DNA from: Chloroflexota bacterium
Lineage (GTDB): Bacteria > Chloroflexota > UBA6077 > FW602-bin22 > JAMCYS01
NCBI GenBank assembly: GCA_023473795.1
Contig: JAMCYS010000095.1
Span: 1 to 55,281, forward strand
Direction of reading: 5' to 3'
Length of the DNA stretch: 55,281 bases
Both the position numbers and the translations under genes were made by a program. The notes under the pieces are model-generated. The model was not told the DNA's origin, ran no database searches, and saw only the letters and a list, made by a program, of their open reading frames with translations. Positions 27,237-35,323 of the stretch are shown piece by piece (within the stretch, counting starts at the first letter, position 1; every line of letters starts with the position of its first letter).

Positions 27237-27301
27237 AGCTACTTGCGTACCCTCAAGTTTCCTTTCCGCTGACTCTGATCGATGCTCTGAAAGATGGCTA
27301 A

Positions 27302-27336
27302 TGTCATTCTGAGCGGCCTGCCGGCCGCGAAGAATC
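27302..27336. repeat. Palindromic REP-like unit (CATTCTGAG family)
   Basis: TGTCATTCTGAG, a short GC hairpin, then GAAGAATC. The same architecture occurs at 27579-27612 (inverted, variant), 32598-32732 and 35324-35466. Confidence 0.6.
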
Positions 27337-27513
27337 GTCCATTGCCCTGGCGGGCCACCACCGAGAATGAAAATGGGCATTCCTCGTAGAGGCGGTCGGT
27401 GGCGCCGGGCCCTGGACTGCGCAGGTTTGCCTGCGCCCTGGAAGGCGGCGGCTTGCCGCCGCACTCCACGTTGCCCCCACGGTCCCTCAGCAAGTGCCCA
27501 TTTTCATAGGAAT
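27329..27513 (-). repeat. Structured dispersed repeat, copy C
   Basis: Read on the minus strand it matches the repeats at 51605-51776 and 51836-52010: shared flank text (AAATGGGCACTTGC..., CGCCTCTACGAGGAATGCCC, AGGGCAATGGACGATTCTT) around a core (27413-27468) that folds as an outer stem TGGAGTGC/GCAGTCCA with two inner hairpins. This copy has a shortened second arm. It fills much of the 27237-27698 gap, which holds no gene I can support. Confidence 0.7.
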
Positions 27514-27578
27514 CTCCTGGCGCCCGCAGGCGATGTCCCCCGCAAGGGGGAGCAAGGTTGCCGCTGCGGCGGCCGAGA

Positions 27579-27612
27579 GATGCTTCGCTCGCTATGCGAG
27601 CTCAGCATGACA
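27579..27612. repeat. REP-like unit, inverted variant
   Basis: GATGCTTCG, a CTCGC/GCGAG hairpin, then CTCAGCATGACA: the reverse-oriented counterpart of the unit at 27302 with a few substitutions. Confidence 0.5.
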
Positions 27613-27698
27613 GCCATTGTCATTCCCCTTCGGTTCCTAGACCGAATTCCACCCGCGAGCCCGGCTCGTTTACTAGGACGCGGGAGCCGAGCGCTCGG

Positions 27699-28577
27699 TT
27701 ACGGGACGATCTTGGAGATAGGTAGTTCGAGGATGTCCTCCGCCCCCCGGCGCTTGAGCTCGGGGATTAGGAGATTGATCTCGGCTTTCACCGCCACCGC
27801 CTCGACGGCGTAGTAGCCAGAGCCAAAGAGACGCGAGACGGTTGGCGCCTTCATCCCCGGCAACACGTCGATGATGCTTTGCAGATTCTCCTCGGCCACG
27901 TTGAGCTTGATCAGCACCTTGCCCCGCGCCGCCAGGACGCCGCCAAGGAGGGTCGAGAGCTCATTCATCGCCTGCCGCTTGGCCTCGTCGGCGTAGGACT
28001 CCTTGTTGGCGATGAGCTTGGTGCGCGACTCGAGAAGCACATCCACGACGCGCATCCGGTTCGCCCGCAGCGAAGTGCCGGTCTCGGTGACGTCCACGAT
28101 GCAATCGGCGATCTCGGGCACCTTGGACTCGGTGGCGCCATAGGAGGGCAGCACCTCCACGGCGATGCCCAGGCGCTGGAAGTAGCGGCGCGTAAGGCCT
28201 GGGTACTCGGTGGAGACGCGGGTTCCGGGCGGCAGTTGGCGGCCGTTGATAATGCCGGATTCCTCGGGCACGGCAAGCACGATCTTGACCGGCCGGCCGA
28301 TGCTCATCTTGTTGTAGCCGAGGTCCATGACGTCCACTACGTCACTGTTGGTCTCCTCGATCCAATCCAAGCCGGTGATGCCCAAGTCGAAAAGGCCGCG
28401 AGCAATGTACACCGGTATCTCTTGCGGGCGTAGGATCTTCACGAGGCTGACCCGCGGGTCGTCTATTTTGGCATCGTAGTTGCGCTCGCCGCCCCGCCGC
28501 ACCGGCAGGTCGGCTTCCTCGAACAATTTGAGTGTATTCTGCTCCAAGCTGCCCTTCGGCAGAACCAGACGCAGCAT
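27699..28577 (-). CDS. hisG: ATP phosphoribosyltransferase, long form
   Basis: 292 residues from ATG 28577 (AAAGGAG upstream). Catalytic core: LRLVLPKGSLEQNTLKLF, LRPQEIPVYIARGLFDLGITGLDW, PRPP-loop VDVTETGTSLRANRM. A C-terminal regulatory HisG_C domain (about 220-290, LLGGVLAARGKVLIKLNV...) makes it the long form that works as a homohexamer without HisZ and is feedback-inhibited by histidine. It starts histidine biosynthesis by joining ATP to PRPP. No other his gene is nearby, so the pathway is scattered. Confidence 0.95.
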   Translation of the reverse strand: MLRLVLPKGSLEQNTLKLFEEADLPVRRGGERNYDAKIDDPRVSLVKILRPQEIPVYIARGLFDLGITGLDWIEETNSDVVDVMDLGYNKMSIGRPVKIVLAVPEESGIINGRQLPPGTRVSTEYPGLTRRYFQRLGIAVEVLPSYGATESKVPEIADCIVDVTETGTSLRANRMRVVDVLLESRTKLIANKESYADEAKRQAMNELSTLLGGVLAARGKVLIKLNVAEENLQSIIDVLPGMKAPTVSRLFGSGYYAVEAVAVKAEINLLIPELKRRGAEDILELPISKIVP

Positions 28578-28608
28578 GGGCGCTCCTTTCCCATAGCGAA
28601 CATAGCAA

Positions 28609-28633
28609 GCCCGCCGCATTCGTAACGGCGGGC
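28609..28633 (-). other. Leader hairpin of hisG
   Basis: 8-bp GCCCGCCG stem with a 9-nt loop, followed on the minus strand by TTGCTATGTT. It lies immediately downstream of the predicted hisG transcript start, so every transcript would begin with it. Role (stability or attenuation) is open. Confidence 0.45.
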
Positions 28634-28644
28634 GCCTAGTAAGA

Positions 28645-28674
28645 AGTCTAGGCCAGGCAAGGACGACTTGTCAA
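28645..28674 (-). promoter_or_regulatory. hisG promoter
   Basis: Minus strand TTGACA, 18-bp spacer, TAGACT, about 65 bp upstream of the hisG start. A TAAGAT at 28682-28687 on the plus strand, seven bases before GTG 28695, could serve a leaderless transcript of the divergent EamA gene. Confidence 0.6.
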
Positions 28675-28694
28675 TCTGTGCTAAGATTGCCGCC

Positions 28695-29567
28695 GTGCGC
28701 AATCGGACTCTGGCTCTTATCGCCCTCAGCGCTACCGTTCTGATCTGGGGCACCACGTTCGTCGCCACCAAAGTGGCCCTGCGCGAGCTGCAGCCGTTCA
28801 CGCTGTCGCTGCTGCGCTTTCTCCTGGGCTTGCTCGTGCTGCTACCGCTGGCCTGGTGGGAGCAGCGCCGGACGCGGGGCGCGCTCGCCTGGCGGCAGCT
28901 GGCGTTGGCGGGGCTGCTGGGTGGCTTCCTCTTCTTCGCCCTGCAGAACGTCGGCCTGGTCTACACCACGGCTGCCAAGGGCTCCTTGATCGTGGGCAGC
29001 GTGCCCGCTCTCACCGCCATCGTTTCGTTTCTCGTTCTGGGCGAACGCAGCGGCCGGGCGCGGCTGGCCGGGGTGGCGGCCTCGGTGCTGGGCGTGGCAG
29101 TGATCGTGGTCGGCAGTGGCGAGGACCTGTGGCAGGGCGGCAGCCTGCTGGGGGACCTGATGATGCTGGGCAGCGCCCTCACCTGGGCGCTCTACACCGT
29201 GCAGGTCAAGGGCCTGGAGAAGCGCGTGACGCCCGCGGTGCTTTCGGCCGCCAGCGTGGGTTTCGGGGCGCTGTTCCTGGTGCCGTTTGCCGGCTACGAG
29301 CTGCTGGCTGGCCCCTGGCGCGCGCCGGGGTCGACGGCCTGGCTCTCTGTGGCGTACCTGGGCCTGGTGGCCTCGGCGGTGCCCTTCCTTCTCTGGAATC
29401 TCGCCCTGAAGCACGTGGACGCGAGCGAGGCGGCAGTGTACACGAACGTGGTGCCGGTAGTGGCCGTGGCCGGCGCGGTCCTCCTCCTGGGGGAGAGCCT
29501 GGCGCCGCTGCAGCTGCTGGGTGGGGCCTTCGTCTTGGGCGGCGTCTGGGCGGCGGGCAAGGGGTAA
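28695..29567 (+). CDS. EamA/DMT superfamily transporter
   Basis: 290 residues from GTG 28695; an in-frame TTG at 28668 is also possible. Ten hydrophobic segments in two EamA repeats: the first starts LIALSATVLIWGTTFVATKVAL and includes FALQNVGLVYTTAAKGSLIVG, the second starts GSALTWALYTVQVKG and includes LWNLALKHVDASEAAVYTNVVPV. These are signatures of the RhaT/YdcZ-type drug/metabolite transporters of the cytoplasmic membrane. Substrate unknown. Divergent from hisG, and directly followed by an acetyltransferase relic. Confidence 0.92.
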   Translation: MRNRTLALIALSATVLIWGTTFVATKVALRELQPFTLSLLRFLLGLLVLLPLAWWEQRRTRGALAWRQLALAGLLGGFLFFALQNVGLVYTTAAKGSLIVGSVPALTAIVSFLVLGERSGRARLAGVAASVLGVAVIVVGSGEDLWQGGSLLGDLMMLGSALTWALYTVQVKGLEKRVTPAVLSAASVGFGALFLVPFAGYELLAGPWRAPGSTAWLSVAYLGLVASAVPFLLWNLALKHVDASEAAVYTNVVPVVAVAGAVLLLGESLAPLQLLGGAFVLGGVWAAGKG

Positions 29568-29743
29568 CGGCAGCCGCCGCGCTAGAGCAAGCCCTGGCCG
29601 CCCGGGGCGTAGGCAAACTGAACCTGCAGGTGCGCGCCGACAATCTGGCCATCGCCGGCTTCTACGAGCGCTTGGGCTACCAGGACGAGCACCTGGTCAG
29701 CTTCGGCAAGAGACTACGCTCGCCTTCTGCCGAGAATTCCTAG
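29568..29743 (+). pseudogene. C-terminal fragment of a GNAT acetyltransferase
   Basis: Immediately after the EamA stop, frame 2 encodes ALEQALAARGVGKLNLQVR followed by DNLAIAGFYERLGYQDE and FGKRL, ending at TAG 29741-29743. This is the typical C-terminal half of a RimI/YpeA-like acetyltransferase (V-R-x-x-N-x-x-A-x-x-F-Y-E-x-L-G-Y). The N-terminal half and a start codon are missing, so it is a remnant. Confidence 0.65.
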
Positions 29744-29759
29744 CCGGTCGGGCTAGACC

Positions 29760-29936
29760 TTAGAACCCCTCTTTGGACGCGTTCAGCACGCGGCACGTTT
29801 GGGGCGTGCAGACGTTGCCACAAACGGGGCACTGCGCCTCGTCCTGCCCGTCCTTGTCGAATATGCTGCCGCAGCGAGAGCACTTGTAGTCCTCTTCGAC
29901 TGAGGCGTCTATGCGCGCGAAGTTATTCTCGGGCAT
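29760..29936 (-). CDS. Small zinc-ribbon/rubredoxin-like protein
   Basis: 58 residues from ATG 29936 (GGAGGTAGGAG upstream). Two CxxC pairs, YKCSRCGSIF and AQCPVCGNVC, plus a third cysteine TPQTCRVLN. It resembles small FmdB/rubredoxin-like knuckle proteins that bind zinc or iron. Role unknown. It opposes the EamA/GNAT-relic pair and lies next to the MoaD-like gene. Confidence 0.7.
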   Translation of the reverse strand: MPENNFARIDASVEEDYKCSRCGSIFDKDGQDEAQCPVCGNVCTPQTCRVLNASKEGF

Positions 29937-30088
29937 TGCGCTCCTACCTCCCCCATTTACTCGGCTTATGCGAGGCGCAGGAGCCGTGCCGACAGGTCTC
30001 GCCTGGCCGCTTCTGGCATATGTCCTGCGCCGCTGGGGGCAGCGGGTAAGGCAGGAGTGGCTGCCGGGCAAGGGGGTCAAGGACGAGA

Positions 30089-30478
30089 ATGCGGGTTGAG
30101 GTGACGACAATCGGCCTTCCTTTCGAGCACGAGAACGCCGAGAGAGAGGCCATGGCCCAGGAGCAGGGTCGGAGGAAGTTCGTGGAGTTGCCGGACGGCG
30201 CCACGGTGAAGGACCTGCTGGGCAAGGTGGAGGGGGCAGCCCAGCAGGTGCAGAAGATTCTGGTCAACGGCGCCGATGCCGGCGAGCAGGACCGCCTGCA
30301 CGACGGCGACGCGGTGGCGCTGGTGGGCCAAGTGAGCGGGATATATAGAGCAACCTTCCTTTACGCCAAAGCGTCGGCCACTATCATGCCCTCACACTGG
30401 GAGGGGGGTTCGATCCCCAGCAGGTGCGCCAAAGTGGGCGCCACGTCCGCCTGGGTGATGGGATGGGGCCGCCGGTAG
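30089..30478 (+). CDS. MoaD/ThiS-like ubiquitin-fold protein with abnormal C-terminus
   Basis: The first ~92 residues match the beta-grasp fold of MoaD/ThiS: RVEVTTIGLPFEH, VELPDGATVKDLLGKV, KILVNGADAG, LHDGDAVALVGQVSG. Functional members end with a Gly-Gly tail activated for sulfur transfer at about this point. Here the frame continues GIYRATFLYAKA and on to 30478, overlapping the 3' end of the convergent phosphatase-family gene by 118 bp. Either the stop has been lost by a small indel in the TATATAG stretch near 30340, or this is a MoaD-like protein without sulfur-carrier activity. AAGGACGAG precedes the ATG. Confidence 0.6.
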   Translation: MRVEVTTIGLPFEHENAEREAMAQEQGRRKFVELPDGATVKDLLGKVEGAAQQVQKILVNGADAGEQDRLHDGDAVALVGQVSGIYRATFLYAKASATIMPSHWEGGSIPSRCAKVGATSAWVMGWGRR

Positions 30479-32304
30479 GCCTGCTTCACACCCGGTCCCG
30501 CCAGGAAGAAGACCGCCGCCACCTTCCAAATGCCATGCTCGGCGGACGGCAGGTACAGGTGGTGGGCGCAGCCGATATCCGTCGGCCCTGCGTCCGGCTT
30601 GGTGTAGGGATCGAACTCTACCGCGTAGTAGTCGAGCTCCGAGTCGGCGTAGCGGGGGGCCATGAAGTAGGGTACGTCGCCCACGGCGTTGCCCCACTGG
30701 CCGAGGAAGCTCGCCTCCTCTTTGCGTAAAGCCGCCGCCATGCAGGAAGCCCCGTTCTCCGGGTCGCGCATGCCTAGCAGCGCCTGAATGACCTGCTCCT
30801 GCACCTTGGCGTATTCCAGCGGCTCGACGATGCCCTCGGGGTCGCGGCCCTTGAGGTTCAGCCAGAGCTGGCCGCGGCGGGGGAAGGCCTTGGTGCGCGA
30901 CCAATCCACCACCCACTTGCCCTTGGCGGCGTCGAAGTTGTAGTTCAGCAGCCCGGCGCGGACCAGAGGTACGTTGACGTAACAAGTGCGGAAGGTGGGC
31001 AAGGCGCCGTGGTCGGAGACGACGCAGACTATCGTCTCGTCGTCGGCAGCTGCCTCCAGCAGTCCTGCCACCAGCTGGTCGCAGGCCACGTAGCAGGCCT
31101 CGAAGGCAGGCCAGGCCTTGGCGGCCTTTGCCGGCTGGTATTCCGCTTCATCCTCCATGATGTCGCGGGCCAGCACGTGGTTGATGCCGTCCTGGGTGTG
31201 CCACTGGATGGCCAGCACGTCCCAGGGCTCCTTCTGAGTCAGGTAGCGGGCGGCCTGCACGTACCACTCGCGGGTCCAAGCCAGCTGTTCCTTATAGGTC
31301 TGCCAATCGTCGAGCACGCGCGCGGTGGCCGGCGGCAGCTCGCTGCCCTCGGTGAAGGGCCCCACCGCTTGGCGCAGTTCGGCGCAGAGCTCGGCCGGCC
31401 GGGCCCAGCCATCGCCGGTCCAGATGTCGGTGCGATAGAGCGCGATGCGGCTGGCGTCGGGCGCCAGGGCGAGCAACTTGCAGCGAAAGACCCCTTCGAC
31501 TTCGGGGCCATGTTCGGCGTAGGTGCGGTCGAGCACGCGCTCGCGGGTGAAGCGGTCCGTCAGCCAGTCGCTCCACTGGCCCACGCCCAACGAGCAGATG
31601 GCCCGCGCCGCGTCCGGCACGTGGGCGACGAGCACACGGTCGTAGCCCTGGCCGGCGCTATCCACAACCAGCAGGTGGTATGTGTACTGGCCCTTCTCCT
31701 CACCCGCTTTGCCATCTACCAGGCTGAAGCTGGCCGCCAGCGGCGGCTGGTGGGAGGGCGGCAGGTTGGTCCAGCCCTCGGCCGGAGCCAGGGACAGCGG
31801 CGCCGCCATGCCGCCGGTCTTCTTGACGATGGCCGGGTCGAGGGTGCGCCGTTCGAACTGGCCCTGGAGAAAGATTTGCCCGTAGCTGATCCGCCAGGAA
31901 GGTGTGTAGGGGCCGGTGCCGTCCACCTGCCAGCCCTCCTTGAGTCGCGAGGGCCAGGAACAGGGCCAATTGAGGACGATGCACTTCTTGCCCTGGCGTT
32001 CGGCAGCTTCCCAGAAGAGCTCGGCTTTCACCGCGCCGGAATGGGTGTTGGAGTGGGCGACGTTCAGAGGCTCGCCCGGCACGTGGGTGAAGAACGATAC
32101 CACCTCGGTCGTGCCCGTGTGGGCGCCGGTCTGTAGCGACGACCAGTTGGTGGGGGTGTCGCAGGGCGGGATGGGATGGGAGATGCTGCAGACGCCCCTC
32201 TCCATCAGACGCTTGAACGTGGGCAGCTTGCCCTCGGCCACGAACTTGTCGATGAAGCCGAGCGAGGCGCCGTCCATGCCGATCCAGAGTAGCCGTTTAG
32301 CCAC
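30361..32304 (-). CDS. Alkaline phosphatase superfamily protein (type I phosphodiesterase-like)
   Basis: 647 residues. It begins RLLWIGMDGASLGFIDKF (first metal Asp), with the nucleophile region CDTPTNWSSLQTGAHTG, then VVSDHGALPTF (Asp-His) and a distal HHLYLPSAEHGIW, LAGPGVK and ADVAPTLAHLLGIEPP. This is the nucleotide pyrophosphatase/phosphodiesterase branch, which hydrolyses phosphoesters with two metal ions. No signal peptide is evident, so it is probably cytoplasmic. The ~280-residue insert between the nucleophile and DHG blocks is typical. Substrate unknown. Confidence 0.88.
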   Translation of the reverse strand: MAKRLLWIGMDGASLGFIDKFVAEGKLPTFKRLMERGVCSISHPIPPCDTPTNWSSLQTGAHTGTTEVVSFFTHVPGEPLNVAHSNTHSGAVKAELFWEAAERQGKKCIVLNWPCSWPSRLKEGWQVDGTGPYTPSWRISYGQIFLQGQFERRTLDPAIVKKTGGMAAPLSLAPAEGWTNLPPSHQPPLAASFSLVDGKAGEEKGQYTYHLLVVDSAGQGYDRVLVAHVPDAARAICSLGVGQWSDWLTDRFTRERVLDRTYAEHGPEVEGVFRCKLLALAPDASRIALYRTDIWTGDGWARPAELCAELRQAVGPFTEGSELPPATARVLDDWQTYKEQLAWTREWYVQAARYLTQKEPWDVLAIQWHTQDGINHVLARDIMEDEAEYQPAKAAKAWPAFEACYVACDQLVAGLLEAAADDETIVCVVSDHGALPTFRTCYVNVPLVRAGLLNYNFDAAKGKWVVDWSRTKAFPRRGQLWLNLKGRDPEGIVEPLEYAKVQEQVIQALLGMRDPENGASCMAAALRKEEASFLGQWGNAVGDVPYFMAPRYADSELDYYAVEFDPYTKPDAGPTDIGCAHHLYLPSAEHGIWKVAAVFFLAGPGVKQAYRRPHPITQADVAPTLAHLLGIEPPSQCEGMIVADALA

Positions 32305-32490
32305 GAATGCCTCCTTGAAACCGACCGCCTGCGGGACCGGCGGAGCCGGTCGCGGGAAGGCGAGATGGCCTTATAGTAACCGCAAGGGGGCTCGTCTACA
32401 AGGCTCCTGGCGAGCGGCGGCGCCGGCGGGATACCCGACTGTTGCCGCCAACAAGGCAAACTGGTCAAGCCGACGGTCGTTCCGGTCGCC

Positions 32491-32542
32491 AGCCCGGGGC
32501 TGAACCCCCGGGCTGAAGAAACGAAGCCCCCGGATGGGGGCT
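32491..32542. repeat. Two-hairpin intergenic repeat
   Basis: AGCCCGGGG/CCCCGGGCT hairpin followed by AGCCCCC-GGAT-GGGGGCT. Same two-hairpin layout as 21943-21991, with a degenerate third copy at 51479-51530. Confidence 0.55.
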
Positions 32543-32597
32543 GGGAAGTTCTCAGTTTCGGTAGACGTGCAAGGCGGACAGGTACCGGGCGCCAACC

Positions 32598-32732
32598 TTG
32601 TCATCCCGAGCGTAGCGAGGGATCTGCTTGCCCGAGCGCTGATCTCAACACATAGGAGCGGGGCTAAGGTGCAGACACCCTGCTGACACCCCTCAGACCC
32701 CTCGCCGGCTGGAAGCCGACTCGGGGTGACAA
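32598..32732. repeat. Inverted pair of REP-like units (CATCCCGAG variant)
   Basis: TTGTCATCCCGAG...GGGATCTGC at 32598-32627 and the opposing AGACCCCTCG...CTCGGGGTGACAA at 32696-32732. The rest of the 32305-33060 gap (notably 32733-33060) holds no supported gene. Confidence 0.55.
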
Positions 32733-33060
32733 TTCCGAGTCGCTCGGTACAAGCCCGATTGCCGATGTTCAAGGGGCTAGGACGTTCTCAGCCTCGACCT
32801 GGCCGAGGTTTTGTAGTCTAAGCGCGGGCGTTTAGCCCCGCACGAGGAGGAGGGATATCGCCTGGATGTCACCCTCCGGGTGGCGACCCCGCGCTACCAA
32901 CGTGGAGCTACGAACGACGAAGAACCCGCGCTCGGGGTGAGGCCTCTGGTCCTCTTCGATTGGCCGGCCGGCAACCAGAACCGCGGCAAGGCGTGCTCGA
33001 CGCGTTTGCCCGCGGCCGCGGGCACATAGTCCACGCGGAGTTATCGGGGCTGACCTGGCG

Positions 33061-33168
33061 CTAGGAGAGGGCGCCGATGCCCAGCTGGCGAAACACCTCC
33101 AGCATGAGCGGCGTCAGGAACATCAACACAAGCAGGAGCAAAGTAGGAAGGCGATTGGAGTCCGACAT
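33061..33168 (-). CDS. 35-residue single-span membrane peptide
   Basis: MSDSNRLP, then a hydrophobic core (TLLLLVLMFLTPLMLEVF) and RQLGIGALS, ending in TAG. GAGAGGAAATACC precedes the ATG at 33168. It has one strong transmembrane helix and a short polar N-terminus. It is divergent from the fructose bisphosphatase gene. Shape resembles small regulatory membrane peptides; no family is recognised. The frame could be chance, but start site, composition and clean boundaries favour a gene. Confidence 0.5.
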   Translation of the reverse strand: MSDSNRLPTLLLLVLMFLTPLMLEVFRQLGIGALS

Positions 33169-33291
33169 GGTATTTCCTCTCTAGCTCTGCCTGGGCGCGA
33201 CGGCCGTCGCCGTCTTTGCTAGTAGAACGCGCCAGGACTGAAAAAGTGACGCAACGTCTTGCTGGTCCCCTAGTCGCCGATTGGCAGTGAC

Positions 33292-33330
33292 GATGCCTTG
33301 TGGTACCCTTTTAGATAGTGACAAGGCGTC
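33292..33330. promoter_or_regulatory. Inverted repeat between divergent genes
   Basis: GATGCCTTGT at 33292-33301 pairs with ACAAGGCGTC at 33321-33330 (10 bp, one G-U). It lies between the small membrane peptide and glpX, about 95 bp upstream of glpX. It may be an operator or a leader hairpin. Confidence 0.4.
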
Positions 33331-33425
33331 GGCGGAACTAGCCGAAGCACTCGCCCAGCCATACCGCAGGAGTTGGGCCACGGGCCCGGCTGAACGCCGG
33401 CAATATGCTGAAGAGGTGGCAGAAG

Positions 33426-34415
33426 ATGCGCAAACCGATGGATCGCAACCTGGCTTTCGAGCTGGTGCGCGTCACCGAAGCGGCCGCCCTCAACGCGGCT
33501 CACTGGATGGGCCGGGGCGACCGCGAGGCTGCCGACAAAGCAGCAGTCGACGCCATGCGCTTCGCCCTCCAGTCCGTGGACATGGACGGCATCGTCGTTA
33601 TCGGCGAGGGCGAGAAGGACGAGGCGCCTATGCTCTTCAACGGCGAGATAATCGGCAACGGCTCTCCGCCGCTGGTGGACGTGGCGGTCGACCCCGTGGA
33701 TGGCACTACCCTCCTCGCCAAGGGCCTCCCCAATGCCATCTCGGCCATCGCCATCGCCGAACGAGGCGCGATGTTCAAGCCCGTCAACGTCTTTTACATG
33801 AACAAGATAGCCGTGGGTCCGGAGGCTCGCGGGGCTATCGACATTCGGCTCTCGGTGGCCGAGAACCTGCACCGCATCGCCGAAGCTAAAGGCTACCGGG
33901 TGGAAGACATCACCGTGGTCGTGCTGGACCGCGAACGCCACGCGAATCTGGTGCAGGAGATCCGTGACGTCGGCGCGCGCATCAAGATGATTTCCCACGG
34001 CGACATCGCCGGCGGCCTGATGCCCGCCCTGGAGAACACCGGCACCGACGTCCTGATGGGCATCGGCGGCGCTCCCGAGGCCGTGATCACCGGCTGTGCT
34101 CTCAAGTGCCTGGGGGGTGAAATCCAGTGCCAGCTCTACCCCCGCGATGAGGAGGAGAAGCGCCGGGCGGAGGAGGTGGGCATGGACTTCGACCGAATTC
34201 TCTACACCGACGACCTGGTCTCCGGCGACGACATCTTCTTCGCCGCCACCGGCGTGACTGAGGGCGAGTTGCTGCGGGCCGTCCGCTACACCGCCAGCGG
34301 CGCCAAGACCTCCTCGTTGGCGGTTCGCGCCCGCTCCGGCACTATGCGCTTCATCGAGTCGACTCACAACTTCGGCAAGCTGCTACGCATCTCGTCACTG
34401 AAGTACGAAAGCTGA
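33426..34415 (+). CDS. glpX: Fructose-1,6-bisphosphatase class II
   Basis: 329 residues from ATG 33426 (AGAGGTGG upstream); alternatives are ATG 33438 and 33405. Characteristic GlpX blocks: RNLAFELVRVTEAAALNAA, VVIGEGEKDEAPML, VAVDPVDGTTLLAKGLPNAI, DRERHANL, HGDIAGGLMPA and GIGGAPEAVITGCALKCLGGEIQ. It dephosphorylates fructose-1,6-bisphosphate in gluconeogenesis, and possibly sedoheptulose bisphosphate, in the cytoplasm using Mn2+ or Mg2+. A strong terminator follows the stop, so it is a monocistronic unit. Confidence 0.95.
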   Translation: MRKPMDRNLAFELVRVTEAAALNAAHWMGRGDREAADKAAVDAMRFALQSVDMDGIVVIGEGEKDEAPMLFNGEIIGNGSPPLVDVAVDPVDGTTLLAKGLPNAISAIAIAERGAMFKPVNVFYMNKIAVGPEARGAIDIRLSVAENLHRIAEAKGYRVEDITVVVLDRERHANLVQEIRDVGARIKMISHGDIAGGLMPALENTGTDVLMGIGGAPEAVITGCALKCLGGEIQCQLYPRDEEEKRRAEEVGMDFDRILYTDDLVSGDDIFFAATGVTEGELLRAVRYTASGAKTSSLAVRARSGTMRFIESTHNFGKLLRISSLKYES

Positions 34416-34435
34416 TGGCTCGCGCCGGCTCGTCA

Positions 34436-34471
34436 GCGCCCCGGTCAGGCGCTAGCGCTTGGCCGGGGCGC
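34436..34471 (+). terminator. Intrinsic terminator after glpX
   Basis: GCGCCCCGG / CCGGGGCGC stem with an inner GGCGC-TA-GCGCT extension, followed by TTGTAGTATAATT. It separates glpX from pspA. Confidence 0.7.
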
Positions 34472-34477
34472 TTGTAG

Positions 34478-34483
34478 TATAAT
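34478..34483 (+). promoter_or_regulatory. Candidate -10 element for pspA
   Basis: Perfect TATAAT 68 bp upstream of the pspA start, just after the glpX terminator. No good -35 at 16-18 bp, so an activator-dependent or alternative promoter is possible. Confidence 0.4.
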
Positions 34484-34551
34484 TGTCTAATCTCGCTTCC
34501 GGGCGCGCCGCGCCTCGAGGGAGTGGGCTATCTTACGAGGGAGGCTACGCA

Positions 34552-35259
34552 ATGGGGATCCTCGACCGCGTCTCCACGATCCTGAAGGCCAACGTCAACG
34601 CGATGTTGGACTCGGCGGAAGACCCGGAAAAGATGATCGACCAGATCATCCGCGACCAGGCCGAGGGCCTGAGCCAGCTGCGGGGCCAGGTGGCCGAGAC
34701 CATCGCCGAAGAGAAGCGCCTGCGCGCCGAAGCCGACCGCAACCGGCAGCTGGGCACGGAGTGGGGCCAGAAGGCCGAACTGGCCGTGCGCAAGAGCGCC
34801 GACGACCTGGCCCGAGAGGCCCTACACCGACAGGTGGACTACGAAGACAACGCCCGGGTCTACGAGCAGCAGTGGGTCGCCCAGAAAGACGTCGTCGACA
34901 AGATGAAGGCCCAGCTGCACGCCCTGGATGAGAAGTACGAGGAGACGCGCCGCAACCGCGACATGCTGCTGGCGCGCTACCGGCGGGCCAAGACCCAGGA
35001 GCAGATCAGCAAGGTCGCGGCGACCGTCTCCACGATGGATCCCACGGCCGACCTGGCGCGAATGGAAGAGCGCATCCGCCGGCAGGAGGCGCTGGCCGCG
35101 GCCCACCAGGAGCTGGCCGGGGAGACCCTGGACGCGCGCTTTGAGGCGCTGGAGACTTCCGACCCGCAGCTCGAGGAGCGTCTGCAGGCGCTCAAAGAGA
35201 AAGTCACCGCCGGCGAGCTGCCCGCGCCGAAGGAAGAAGGCGAGGAGCAGTCCCAGTAG
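34552..35259 (+). CDS. pspA: PspA/IM30 family protein
   Basis: 235 residues from ATG 34552 (GAGGGAGGC upstream). N-terminal amphipathic helix MGILDRVSTILKANVNAML then the PspA signature DPEKMIDQIIRDQAEGL. Long coiled coils run from about 25 to 215, rich in Arg, Glu and Ala. ESCRT-III-like membrane-remodelling proteins of this family protect the cytoplasmic membrane under stress. A charged tail (APKEEGEEQSQ) closes the protein. Transcribed alone; no PspB/C or LiaRS partner is in view. Confidence 0.93.
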   Translation: MGILDRVSTILKANVNAMLDSAEDPEKMIDQIIRDQAEGLSQLRGQVAETIAEEKRLRAEADRNRQLGTEWGQKAELAVRKSADDLAREALHRQVDYEDNARVYEQQWVAQKDVVDKMKAQLHALDEKYEETRRNRDMLLARYRRAKTQEQISKVAATVSTMDPTADLARMEERIRRQEALAAAHQELAGETLDARFEALETSDPQLEERLQALKEKVTAGELPAPKEEGEEQSQ

Positions 35260-35323
35260 GGCGTGTGCTAGGGTCGGCGCTATCGCAAGTCGGAGGGCTG
35301 GCAGGGAAAGATTCCTTCTGCCG

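Noticed and set aside
30400-30430. GGTTCGATCCC-like text resembling a tRNA T-arm
   Set aside because: It lies inside the coding sequence of the alkaline-phosphatase-family gene and no acceptor, D or anticodon arms fit around it.
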